Shown one piece after another: positions 1-8,800 of a stretch of DNA of 64,000 nucleotides; positions within the stretch are counted from its first letter, which is position 1, and the number at the start of each line of letters is the position of its first letter. The translations under genes and the position numbers were made by a program. The stretch covers positions 3,911,501-3,975,500 of the forward strand of contig NZ_CP053708.1 in assembly GCF_013201075.1 (NCBI RefSeq), in the 5' to 3' direction. The notes beneath the pieces were generated by a model. That model saw only the letters and a list, made by a program, of their open reading frames with translations, ran no database searches and was not told where the DNA came from. Source of the stretch: Lichenicola cladoniae. Lineage in GTDB: Bacteria; Pseudomonadota; Alphaproteobacteria; Acetobacterales; Acetobacteraceae.

Positions 1-1403
1 GCTTCCGACAGATGCGGCAGGGTCGGCGCCAGCACGGTACGGTATCCGGCCAGCGATGCTCCGGATGCCACTATATCGACGTCCTGACCGAGCCGCCGCG
101 CCATCTCGTACCAGCGGAAGCACATCTCGATATAATTGAAATCCTTGCCCTGCGGCTGGATGTCCAGCATCCAGGCCGCCTCGTAATCGAACACCAGGGC
201 AACCGGTGCCTGCGTGCTTGCCGGCAGGGTGCCGGCGCTTCGAAGTTCGGCCGCGACCTGGAGCGCCTCCTTGCCCCCCGCCGACACCGAGCGGTTAGGC
301 CGATGCAGGCCGGCATGCATCTGCTCCTGTGCGAACGGGCATTGCCGCCAGCGGAAATAGCTCACCACCTCGGCACCGTGCGCAAATGCCTCCCAGGTCC
401 ACAGCCGCACCATTCCGGGCTTCGGCACCGGGTTCCAGTCCGCCCAGTTCACCGGTCCGGGCTGCTGCTCCATGATCCAGAACCGTCCGCGTCCGATGCC
501 CCGATACAGATCGTGGTGGAAGGCCGCCATGTCGGGATGGCCTGTCTCGATGAAGGGTGCACGTTCCGCATCCCCGAACGGGAACTGGTCGGTGAAACCC
601 AGCGGGTATGAGTCCCAGGTCGCGAAATCGAGTTCCTCGCCCACCGCATGATGATCGAAACCGGTAAACCGGCCCATGAAGTTGTGGGTCACGAACCGGC
701 CCGGCGAATGGGCGCGCAGGATGTCCGCCTGCATCCGGCAATAGGCCCGCACCTGGTCGGAGGAGAACCGCCGGAAATCCATCCGCGCCGCCGGCGCAGT
801 TTCCGTGACCGCGCCGACCGGCAGCGACACCTCGGCGAAGGAACGCAATTCCGCCGACCAGAACACCGTGCCCCAGGCCTCGTTGAGCCGCCCGATGCTT
901 CCATAGCGGCGCCCGAGCCAGGCCTGGAATGCGCGCAGATCCTCCGGTCCGTAGGACAATACCGTGTCGTGGCAGCCGAACTCGTTGTCGATCTGCCAGC
1001 CGGCGACGGCCTGGTTGTCGCCGTAGCGCCCGGCGACCGCCTCCGTGATGCGGCGGCTCTCGCGGATCCAGGCCTCCGACGAGAAACCGGTATGGCGGCG
1101 GGACCCGAAGCCGCGCGTCCGGCCGTTCTCATCAGTCGGCAGGATGCTGGGCTCGCGATCGATCAGCCATTTCGGGGGGGTGGCGGTCGGCGTACACATC
1201 ACCACCCTCAATCCGGCGCCGCCCAGCACGCCGATCGCCCGGTCGAGCCAGGCCCAGTCGAAGCGTCCTGGTTCGGGTTCGATCCTGCTCCAGGCGAACT
1301 CGGCGATCCGCACGTAGGTAATACCGGCGGCGCGCATCGCGGTCGCATCGTCCGCCCACCAATCCTCTGGCCAGTGCTCGGGATAGTAGCAGACGCCCAG
1401 CAT
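1..1403 (-). CDS. GH42 beta-galactosidase, 3' end cut by window edge
   Basis: Hydrolyses terminal beta-galactosides; likely cytoplasmic, since no signal peptide is visible. The frame is open from the ATG at 1403 to the left edge (about 467 codons), so the C-terminal domains are missing only because the window ends. The N-terminus carries the GH42 signature [11 protein letters not shown]. The acid/base glutamate is E141 (WQIDNEF) and the nucleophile E312 (MEQQPG). Both fall at the positions I know from the Thermus A4 family member, which supports this start and an intact frame. It begins 10 nt after the alpha-galactosidase stop and is the last visible gene of a galactoside uptake and hydrolysis operon. 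Another GH42 specificity (for example on alpha-L-arabinosides) cannot be excluded. Confidence 0.9.
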   Translation of the reverse strand, partial: MLGVCYYPEHWPEDWWADDATAMRAAGITYVRIAEFAWSRIEPEPGRFDWAWLDRAIGVLGGAGLRVVMCTPTATPPKWLIDREPSILPTDENGRTRGFGSRRHTGFSSEAWIRESRRITEAVAGRYGDNQAVAGWQIDNEFGCHDTVLSYGPEDLRAFQAWLGRRYGSIGRLNEAWGTVFWSAELRSFAEVSLPVGAVTETAPAARMDFRRFSSDQVRAYCRMQADILRAHSPGRFVTHNFMGRFTGFDHHAVGEELDFATWDSYPLGFTDQFPFGDAERAPFIETGHPDMAAFHHDLYRGIGRGRFWIMEQQPGPVNWADWNPVPKPGMVRLWTWEAFAHGAEVVSYFRWRQCPFAQEQMHAGLHRPNRSVSAGGKEALQVAAELRSAGTLPASTQAPVALVFDYEAAWMLDIQPQGKDFNYIEMCFRWYEMARRLGQDVDIVASGASLAGYRTVLAPTLPHLSE

Positions 1404-1413
1404 CGCATTAGTG

Positions 1414-3540
1414 TCAGTCAAGTGCGGTGAGCTCCAGAACCAGTGCGGTTTCGGGCTGCAATTCCGGCAGCGCGATTCCGGCCGTGGCGAGCAACGCGCC
1501 TGGAACCAGCAGCCCTTCCGCGAACAGCGAACGCTGCGACTCCGACAGCCGCGTATCCAGATGCTGCGGCGCCGGCAGTTGCACCCGATAGCCGATTGCC
1601 GGATCGAGACCGGGAAGTGTCAGCGGCGGCGCACGAAGCGGATCGGTGCGTTCCTGCGCCACCAGGTAGGCGGCGTGCCGTCGATCGGACGAGACCACGC
1701 CACGCAAAAGACGCGCCGCCTGCGTCGGACGTGCGAACAGGTTGCCGCCATGCAGGAGCGGGCGCAGTCGCTTGTGCAGCGCGATCCAGCCGGCGAGCAT
1801 CTCAAGTTCGTCCGGGTCCAGCGTGGTCGGGTCCAGCTCGACACCCATATGCCCGAACAATGCCACGGCCGCCCGGAACGCGAGCGTATGCCGTCGTCCG
1901 GTCTGATGGTTCGGCGACGCCGCGACATGCGCACCCATCAACTCCGGTGGCAGGAAACGCGAAAAACCGCGCTGGATCGACAGCCGTTCCAACGCGTCGG
2001 TGCAGTCCGATGTCCAGACCCTGTGCGTATGGCGCAGGATACCGAAATCCGGACGGCCGCCGCCGGACGAACAGGTCTCGATCTCCAGCTGGGGGTGCGC
2101 CGCACGCAGCCGGGCCAGCAACGCGTAGTTGGCAAGCAGATGGCGCCGATAGGCGGGGTGCCCGTGCCGGTCGCCGGCCGCCACGAAGTCGCGGTTCATG
2201 TCCCATTTCAGGTAGGAAATCGGATGCGCGCGCAGCAGCGTATCAAGCTGGCCGAAGATGTCGTCCGCAATCTCCGGGCGGGTCAGATCGAGGATGAGCT
2301 GATACCGCGACGTGCGCAGCCTACGCCCGGCAACATGCAGCACCGCATCGGGATGGGCGCGATACAGGTCGCTGTCCGGGTTGACCATCTCCGGCTCGAC
2401 CCACAGCCCGAACTCCAGACCCTGCGACACGACGGCCTCGATCAGCGGCCCGAGCCCGTTTGGATATTTGACCGGATCGGGCCGCCAGTCGCCGAGCCCG
2501 GCATGCGGGTTGTTGCGTCCTGCCATCCAGCCATCGTCCAGCACGAAACGCTCGATGCCGATTTGTTTGGCGGCTGTCGCCTGCGCGACCAGGCGATCAT
2601 GCTGGTGCGTGAAGTAGTTGCCTTCCCAGGTGTTCAACGTGACCGGCCGTGGCCGCATCGCCCCATCCGGCCAGCGCAGGACGTCACGGCGCACACCGTC
2701 GTGGAAACGTCGCGACAGGCCGGCCAGCCCATCCGGCGAAAACGAGGCATAGGCCACCGGCGTCTCGATCGCCTCGCCCGGTGCCAATTCGACTTCTCCC
2801 GGATGCAGCAACTCGCCGGTGATCACCAGTACGCGGCCATCCTCGAGCCTCTCGGCGGTGGTGCGATGATTGCCGCTCCAGCCGAGATGGACGCCATAGA
2901 CCCGGCCTCGATCCTCATCGAAGCCGGCAGCACCGGCGATGATCCCGGGGAAACGGTCATGCAGGCGGCCGCGCCGGTTTTCCGATGCCCACAGTCCGCT
3001 GGAGAGATCGACCCGGCGCTCGGCGAACTCCCGGCCCCATCGTCCGTCGAACACGAGCAGTTCGGTCGCATCGGCCGGCAATAGAAAAACGCCGGCCGCC
3101 AGGCGTTCCACGTTGAGCGGCTCGTGTCCCTCGTTGCGGAGCACCGAGCGCATGCTCAGCAGGTCGCCGTCGGGCGCCAGGGCCAGGATTATTTCGAGTG
3201 CGAGTGCGGTCACCGGATCGCTCGCCGAGATCCGCAATTCCCCCGGCTCCTGGTGGATGGTCACCTCGGTAAATTCCGCAGACCAGTCGATGCGCCCGCG
3301 ACTGGCCGCCATTGCGGCGGTACGCTGCGAACCCGTCCCCAGCGTCGGCATCAGCACCGCTTCGACATGGTCTTCGTCGAGACCGTTGTGACGAAGCGCG
3401 CGATCGCGCAGGGAGGACACTGCGTCCAGCGAAACGCCATCGGGCAGGCGCGCACCCCAGTGCACGATCTCGGGCAGGCCCGTCACGCGTTGCAGAAGCA
3501 GCAAGGTCGTGTTGCTGCCATCAAGCCTGTGAGTTGTCAT
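1414..3540 (-). CDS. GH36 alpha-galactosidase
   Basis: Hydrolyses alpha-1,6-galactosides such as melibiose or raffinose-type sugars; 708 aa, typical of bacterial GH36 enzymes, no signal peptide. The beta-sandwich N-terminal domain is followed by a TIM barrel with nucleophile D447 (YLKWDMNRD) and acid/base D515 in WTSDCTD. The frame extends further upstream, but the ATG at 3540 is chosen because it overlaps the permease stop in an ATGA and because MTTHRLDG leads directly into the conserved fold. Cytoplasmic location and the coupled transporter suggest that intact oligosaccharides are imported and then split. Confidence 0.93.
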   Translation of the reverse strand: MTTHRLDGSNTTLLLLQRVTGLPEIVHWGARLPDGVSLDAVSSLRDRALRHNGLDEDHVEAVLMPTLGTGSQRTAAMAASRGRIDWSAEFTEVTIHQEPGELRISASDPVTALALEIILALAPDGDLLSMRSVLRNEGHEPLNVERLAAGVFLLPADATELLVFDGRWGREFAERRVDLSSGLWASENRRGRLHDRFPGIIAGAAGFDEDRGRVYGVHLGWSGNHRTTAERLEDGRVLVITGELLHPGEVELAPGEAIETPVAYASFSPDGLAGLSRRFHDGVRRDVLRWPDGAMRPRPVTLNTWEGNYFTHQHDRLVAQATAAKQIGIERFVLDDGWMAGRNNPHAGLGDWRPDPVKYPNGLGPLIEAVVSQGLEFGLWVEPEMVNPDSDLYRAHPDAVLHVAGRRLRTSRYQLILDLTRPEIADDIFGQLDTLLRAHPISYLKWDMNRDFVAAGDRHGHPAYRRHLLANYALLARLRAAHPQLEIETCSSGGGRPDFGILRHTHRVWTSDCTDALERLSIQRGFSRFLPPELMGAHVAASPNHQTGRRHTLAFRAAVALFGHMGVELDPTTLDPDELEMLAGWIALHKRLRPLLHGGNLFARPTQAARLLRGVVSSDRRHAAYLVAQERTDPLRAPPLTLPGLDPAIGYRVQLPAPQHLDTRLSESQRSLFAEGLLVPGALLATAGIALPELQPETALVLELTALD

Positions 3541-4391
3541 TCCTTCACCGATCCCAAGGTCAATCCGGAAATAAAGTGCCGCTGCATCAGGAAGAACACC
3601 ACGACCGACGGGGTTGCCGCGACGATCGCGCCGGCCGACATCAACTGCCATGAGGCCAGCCACATGCCCTGCAAGGCCTGCAGCCCGGCGGTAATCGGGC
3701 GGGCGCTGTCGGATTGCACCAGTACCAGCGCCCAGAAATAATCATTCCAGATGAACGTGAATTCCAGCACGGCCAGGGCCGCCAGGGCCGGACGGACCAG
3801 CGGCAACACGATCAGCCAGAAGATCCTGAAACTTCCCGCCCCGTCCATGCGGGCCGCTTCGAGCAGGGAGTCGGGAATCTCGCGCATGAAGTTGCGCATG
3901 AACAGCGTACAGAACCCGGTCTGGAACGCCGAGTGGAACACGATCAGCGCCCAGATCGTGTTGTAGAGCGGGAACACGTGGATCATCAGGTCCCGCACCG
4001 GGATCATCAGGATCTGGAACGGCACGAAATTGCCGGCGATGAAGATCGCCAGGACGAAGCTGCTGGCGCGGAAACGGAACTTCGCAAGCCCGAACCCCGC
4101 CAGCGTCGACAGCACCAGCGTTCCGGCCACCGCGGGCAAGGTGATTTCGATCGAGTTGAGCAGGTAGCGGCCCATCGGCGAGGACGTGAAGACCGCCGCG
4201 TAGTTGCCGAACAGGTTGGTGCCGTGCGGCCATCCCCAGTAGTTGCCTTGGGCGAGATCCTGCGCGGTGCGGGCCGAGGTCAGGAAGATCGCCAGCAGCG
4301 GCAGCAGCCAGATGATCAGGCTGACCGGCAGTGCCACGCGATACAGCGCCCGTGCGCCCGGAGAAGCGGTCTGGATCGGGCGGGGAAACAT
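3537..4391 (-). CDS. carbohydrate ABC transporter permease (MalG type)
   Basis: Inner-membrane subunit of a CUT1-family sugar importer; 284 aa with about six membrane segments. The EAA loop reads EAARMDGAG, the coupling site for an ATPase, followed by the usual FRIFWLIVLPLVRPAL. The start at 4391 shares one base with the stop of the upstream permease, and the gene ends in an ATGA overlap with the alpha-galactosidase, so the three are translationally coupled. The substrate is inferred to be an alpha- and/or beta-galactoside from the neighbours. Confidence 0.9.
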   Translation of the reverse strand: MFPRPIQTASPGARALYRVALPVSLIIWLLPLLAIFLTSARTAQDLAQGNYWGWPHGTNLFGNYAAVFTSSPMGRYLLNSIEITLPAVAGTLVLSTLAGFGLAKFRFRASSFVLAIFIAGNFVPFQILMIPVRDLMIHVFPLYNTIWALIVFHSAFQTGFCTLFMRNFMREIPDSLLEAARMDGAGSFRIFWLIVLPLVRPALAALAVLEFTFIWNDYFWALVLVQSDSARPITAGLQALQGMWLASWQLMSAGAIVAATPSVVVFFLMQRHFISGLTLGSVKE

Positions 4392-5269
4392 CAGCGCCGC
4401 TCCTGCCGAAGCATGATGACCAGGAAGATGGCGATATAGATATCCATGATCGCGAACAGCACGACGGCGATGGCCGCCCCGTAGCCGTAGCGGAACGACA
4501 GGAAGGTCTGCTCGTACATGTAGTAGGCGAGCACGGCGGAGCTGTCGTACGGACCGCCCTTGGTCATGATCGACACCAGGTCGAACGACCGCAACGCACC
4601 GACCACCGAGACGACGACGGCAATGAAGGTTGCCGGCCGCAACTGCGGGATGATGATGTTCCAGAGCATGTTCCAGCCACGCGCCCCATCCATGCGGGCG
4701 GCTTCGACGATCTCGCCGTTCACCGCCGTCAGGCCTGTCAGATACAGGATCATGCAGTATGCGGTCTGCGGCCAGAGACCGGCGACGATGACGGACGGCG
4801 TCGCCCAGTTGGCGTTGCCCAGCAGCGATACGCCGTGCAGGCCGATCGCATGCAGGCCCAGGTTCAGCAGCCCGAAATCGCCGTTGAAGAACCACGAAAA
4901 CACCAGCCCGACCACGACCTGGGAAATCACGAACGGGAAGAAGAACAGGGACTTGTAGAGCCGCATACCCGCGATGCTCTGGTTGAGGAACAACGCCATC
5001 GCCAGCCCGAATACCGGAGCCAGCATGTAGGACAACAACCACCAGATGTTGTTGACCAGGGCGGTATAGAACACATCGTCGCCGAACAGCTCGGTATAGT
5101 TCCCGAGCCCGACCCAGCGCATGCGGTGGATACCGTCCCAGTCGTGCAACGACACCCAGATGCTGTCGGCGATCGGCCAGAGCACGAACACCGAGAAGAA
5201 CAACGCGGCGGGCGCGATGAACGGCAGCGCCGCCATCCCGCCACGCATGCGATTGGCGGAGGCCGACAT
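4391..5269 (-). CDS. carbohydrate ABC transporter permease (MalF type)
   Basis: Second membrane subunit of the same CUT1 importer; 292 aa. It opens with a cytoplasmic stretch and a first helix near residues 12-32, and carries the EAA loop motif EAARMDGARGW near residue 190. It starts 7 nt after the binding-protein stop with a GAGG Shine-Dalgarno. No MalK/MsmK-like ATPase follows in this operon, so the energising subunit must be encoded elsewhere or shared with another importer. Confidence 0.9.
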   Translation of the reverse strand: MSASANRMRGGMAALPFIAPAALFFSVFVLWPIADSIWVSLHDWDGIHRMRWVGLGNYTELFGDDVFYTALVNNIWWLLSYMLAPVFGLAMALFLNQSIAGMRLYKSLFFFPFVISQVVVGLVFSWFFNGDFGLLNLGLHAIGLHGVSLLGNANWATPSVIVAGLWPQTAYCMILYLTGLTAVNGEIVEAARMDGARGWNMLWNIIIPQLRPATFIAVVVSVVGALRSFDLVSIMTKGGPYDSSAVLAYYMYEQTFLSFRYGYGAAIAVVLFAIMDIYIAIFLVIMLRQERR

Positions 5270-5276
5270 GCCGGCC

Positions 5277-6515
5277 TCAGTTGGCCGGCGCGTAGATGCG
5301 CAGACGCGCCCGGTCGATATCGGCGAGGATGCGGTCCAGCCTGTCCGGCTTGATCATGAACTCCTGGAAGCGCTTCATCGCCAGTGTCGCCAACGCCTCG
5401 TCGGTATCGCGATCGAAGAACTGCGAATGATCGGGCGTTGCCTGGAGCAGCTTGCGCCCGTCGACCAGAAAACGATCATCGACCAGCTTGGCTTGCGTAT
5501 TGGCCGGGATCTGTTTCTCGTAGCGGTTGATCATCTCCTGGATGTCGGGCTGCATCATGAAGGCGACGAACTTCATCGCGCCTGCCTTGTTGACCGCCCC
5601 CTGCGGGACGGCCACGGAATCCATTGGTGCGTCCTCCGCCCGGGCAACGCCGGGGGTGATGCTGGGGAACGGCGCGTACTGCATCACCTTTTCCATCTCC
5701 GGCGAGAAGTTGGCGGTGATGAAATTGCCCAGCAGCATCATTCCGGCGCGACCCTGGAACAGCAGCGCCTGGCTTTCCTGCATGCTGAGTTCGGCATGAT
5801 TGGGTACGAAGCACTTACGGTCGATAAGCTGCTTCCAGTGCGCGAACACATCCCGCACTTTTGGGTCGAGGTAGGACATCTTCCCGGACATCAGCTGCAT
5901 GTGCGAGGCATAGCCGTTGATCCGAAGGTCGAGATAATCGAACCAGGCGGCGGTCGGCCACAGATCCTTGGAGCCGATGTCGATCGGGGCCACGCCGATC
6001 GCGTTCAGCTTGTCGCAGGCGCCGAGCAGATCGTCCCAGGTGGCGATCGGACCGATGCCGGCCTTCTGAAACAGGTCGCCGCGATAATAAATTCCATACT
6101 GATACTGGGTGTAGGGCACCGCATACTGCTTGCCGTTGTCGGTCACGAGTGCCACCGCGGTGGGACCGAACGCCTCCTTCATCGCCGGCGTCCACAACGC
6201 ACTCACGTCGGCGAGCAGGCCGGGCTGCACGAACTGGCGAAGCCGAACGCCTGTGTACCAGAGCACCACGTCGGGCGGTGCCGATGTCAGCCAGTTCCGG
6301 ATCGACTGCTTGTAGGCCTCGTGGTCATAGACGTTGAGTACGACGTGGGTGCCCGGGTTGGCGGCCTCGAAGCGTTTCACCACTTCCTGGAAGGCTGCCT
6401 TGGGCTGTGGGTCGGACTGATCGGTGTTGACGGTAATGCTATCGGCGCGCGCGGCAACCGGCGCCAGGGCGAGCGCTCCCATCAGGAAGCGGACGACCCA
6501 GGAAGTCCTGGACAT
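5277..6515 (-). CDS. extracellular sugar-binding protein of ABC transporter
   Basis: Periplasmic receptor for the CUT1 importer; 412 aa. A clear signal peptide (residues 1-24) ends near VAARADS. The mature protein has the layout of the family-1 extracellular solute-binding fold, with DVVLWYTG, PYTQYQYGIYYR and a late cluster of aromatic residues typical of sugar contacts. It is the first gene of the galactoside operon. Its promoter should lie in 6516-6687, where I see no convincing -35/-10 or operator. Confidence 0.9.
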   Translation of the reverse strand: MSRTSWVVRFLMGALALAPVAARADSITVNTDQSDPQPKAAFQEVVKRFEAANPGTHVVLNVYDHEAYKQSIRNWLTSAPPDVVLWYTGVRLRQFVQPGLLADVSALWTPAMKEAFGPTAVALVTDNGKQYAVPYTQYQYGIYYRGDLFQKAGIGPIATWDDLLGACDKLNAIGVAPIDIGSKDLWPTAAWFDYLDLRINGYASHMQLMSGKMSYLDPKVRDVFAHWKQLIDRKCFVPNHAELSMQESQALLFQGRAGMMLLGNFITANFSPEMEKVMQYAPFPSITPGVARAEDAPMDSVAVPQGAVNKAGAMKFVAFMMQPDIQEMINRYEKQIPANTQAKLVDDRFLVDGRKLLQATPDHSQFFDRDTDEALATLAMKRFQEFMIKPDRLDRILADIDRARLRIYAPAN

Positions 6516-6687
6516 TGCTGTATTCCCCGTTCGGCCCGCGTGATCCCGAGGCCGTTACGAGGATATGAACACGGCTTGGCGAACCTGTCGTCCAAATTTA
6601 CGGCGCCCGGTTTCTACCGGACCGCACATGCAGGATGCGGGGGCAAATTCGCGTCACCGTGCCCGGTGCGCCGTCACGCGGAACAGG

Positions 6688-7527
6688 TCAGAGAAGCCGG
6701 GAATGGTGCTCGATATGGTCGGCGATAAAGCTCTGGATGAACCAGTATGAATGGTCGTAGCCGGCGTGGCGGCGCAGGGTCAGCGACTGGCCGGCCTCCG
6801 CAGCCGCCTGCTCAAGGCGATCCGGACGAAGCTGCTCGTCGAGGAACTGGTCCGCCTCGCCCTGGTCGACCAGCAGCGTCGTCGGATGCACCTTGCCGGC
6901 GCGGAGCAGCAGCGTCGGGTCGTGCGCAGCCCAGCTGGCCCGATCCGGGCCGAGATAGGCCGAGAACGCCTTTCGGCCCCAGGGAACGTCGCTGGGGTGG
7001 CAGATCGGCGCGAAGGCCGAGACCGAGTGCCAGCGAGTGGGATCGGACAGGCCCAGCGCCAGAGCGCCGTAGCCGCCCATCGAATGACCCATGATGCCGC
7101 GCCGATCGGGACGCACCGGGAAGTTGGCCTCGACCAGCGTCGGCAGCTCGTCGTTGACGTAGCTGCCCATGCAGTAATGTGCCGACCAGGGCGCCTCGGT
7201 CGCGTCCAGGTAGAAGCCGGCGCCGGTGCCGAAATCCCAGTCGGCATCCTCGCCCGGGATGCCGGCGCCGCGCGGGCTGGTGTCGGGGAACACCATGACC
7301 AGCCGATGGTCCGCCGCGAGCCGCAGCACGGCGGACTTGGTGGCGAAGGTCTCCTCGTTGCAGGTCAGGCCGGCCAGCGCATACAGCGCAGGCGCCGGCG
7401 ACGCGGCATCGACGCCATCCGGCACGAAAACGCCGAAACGCGCATCCAGGCCGCCAAGCGCCTCGGACACGTGGCTGTGGAAGCCGAGATTACCGCCGAA
7501 ACAGCGCTGGGCCGACCGGGTCTGCAT
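6688..7527 (-). CDS. fghA: S-formylglutathione hydrolase
   Basis: Hydrolyses S-formylglutathione to formate and glutathione, the second step of glutathione-dependent formaldehyde detoxification; cytoplasmic, 279 aa, the usual length. The alpha/beta-hydrolase triad is visible as S149 in GHSMGG, D226 in QGEADQF and H259 in GYDHSYWF. The ATG at 7527 shares its A with the stop of the dehydrogenase gene, so the two enzymes are translationally coupled. The esterase D family name fits equally well, but the partner gene makes the formaldehyde role firm. Confidence 0.95.
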   Translation of the reverse strand: MQTRSAQRCFGGNLGFHSHVSEALGGLDARFGVFVPDGVDAASPAPALYALAGLTCNEETFATKSAVLRLAADHRLVMVFPDTSPRGAGIPGEDADWDFGTGAGFYLDATEAPWSAHYCMGSYVNDELPTLVEANFPVRPDRRGIMGHSMGGYGALALGLSDPTRWHSVSAFAPICHPSDVPWGRKAFSAYLGPDRASWAAHDPTLLLRAGKVHPTTLLVDQGEADQFLDEQLRPDRLEQAAAEAGQSLTLRRHAGYDHSYWFIQSFIADHIEHHSRLL

Positions 7528-8642
7528 CAGTACATCACCACGCTGCGGATGCTCTCGCCGCGGGTCATCAGGTCGAAGCCCTCGTTGATCTGCTCGAGCT
7601 TCAGGTGATGGGTGATCAGCGGATCGATGCTGATCTTGCCGTCCATGTACCACTCCACGATCTTCGGCACGTCGGTGCGCCCACGGGCGCCGCCGAACGC
7701 CGAGCCGATCCAGCGGCGGCCGGTGACCAGTTGGAACGGGCGGGTCGAGATCTCCTGTCCCGCCGAGGCCACGCCGATGATGGTGGACACGCCCCAGCCG
7801 CGATGGCTGCACTCCAGCGCCTGGCGCATCAGGGTCGGGTTGCCGACGCACTCGAAGCTGTAGTCGGCGCCGCCGCCGGTGAGCTCGACCAGATGGCCGA
7901 CCACGTCGCCGTTCTCGCCGAGATCCTTCGGGTTCACGAAGTCGGTCATGCCGAACTGCCGCGCCATCGCCTCGCGGCCGGGATTGATGTCGACACCGAC
8001 GATCTGGGTCGCGCCGACCATGCGGGCACCCTGGATCACGTTCAGGCCGATGCCGCCCAGACCGAACACCACGACCGACGATCCGGGCTCCACCTTGGCG
8101 GTGAACAGCACCGCGCCGATGCCGGTGGTGACGCCGCAGCCGATGTAGCAGATCTTGTCGAACGGGGCGTCCTCGCGGACCTTCGCCAGTGCGATCTCGG
8201 GCAGCACCGTGTAGTTCGCGAAGGTCGAGCAGCCCATGTAGTGCAGGATCGGCTGGCCCTTGTACGAGAAGCGCGAGCTGCCGTCCGGCATGACGCCCCT
8301 GCCCTGGGTCGCGCGGATCCGGGTGCACAGGTTGGTCTTGCGGGACAGGCAGCTTTTGCAGTTGCGGCATTCCGGCGTGTAGAGCGGGATCACGTGGTCG
8401 CCTGCCTTCAGGCTGGTGACGCCGGGCCCGACCTCGACCACCACGCCTGCGCCTTCATGGCCCAGGATCGCCGGGAACAGGCCTTCCGGATCGGCGCCCG
8501 ACAGGGTGTATTTGTCGGTGTGGCACAGGCCGGTCGCCTTGATCTCGACGAGTACCTCGCCCTCGCGTGGTCCCTCGAGCTGGATCGTCTCGATTTCGAG
8601 AGGCTTGCCGGCCTCGAATGCTACTGCCGCGCGAACGTCCAT
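7527..8642 (-). CDS. frmA: S-(hydroxymethyl)glutathione dehydrogenase / class III alcohol dehydrogenase
   Basis: Oxidises S-(hydroxymethyl)glutathione, formed spontaneously from formaldehyde and glutathione, to S-formylglutathione with NAD+; 371 aa. Zinc-dependent medium-chain dehydrogenase: catalytic zinc ligands in GLCHTD and GHEGAG, structural zinc cysteines in [17 protein letters not shown], and the NAD fold GLGGIGLN. The ATG at 8642 (MDVRAAVAF) is preferred over an ATG 12 codons upstream because the family starts here. It is first in a two-gene operon with fghA and is divergent from a formate-dehydrogenase-like gene across a 158-nt promoter region. Confidence 0.95.
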   Translation of the reverse strand: MDVRAAVAFEAGKPLEIETIQLEGPREGEVLVEIKATGLCHTDKYTLSGADPEGLFPAILGHEGAGVVVEVGPGVTSLKAGDHVIPLYTPECRNCKSCLSRKTNLCTRIRATQGRGVMPDGSSRFSYKGQPILHYMGCSTFANYTVLPEIALAKVREDAPFDKICYIGCGVTTGIGAVLFTAKVEPGSSVVVFGLGGIGLNVIQGARMVGATQIVGVDINPGREAMARQFGMTDFVNPKDLGENGDVVGHLVELTGGGADYSFECVGNPTLMRQALECSHRGWGVSTIIGVASAGQEISTRPFQLVTGRRWIGSAFGGARGRTDVPKIVEWYMDGKISIDPLITHHLKLEQINEGFDLMTRGESIRSVVMY

Positions 8643-8800
8643 GATCTCGAGACTCCGACCTTTTGAAGGCGTGCACACAAGGGCCGCGCGGGGCGGAGGT
8701 CAATGCACGTCGGCGGATCTTGGCGGCCCGCTGGTTACAACCTACTTATAGGGCCAGTCCATGCCGCGGCCGGCTGTCGTGCGCCTCTAGGAAATCCGCC

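Noticed and set aside
8733-8738. GTAACC (minus strand) in the frmA/YdeP intergenic region as SigF promoter
   Set aside because: The sequence at the expected -10 position is not CGAA.
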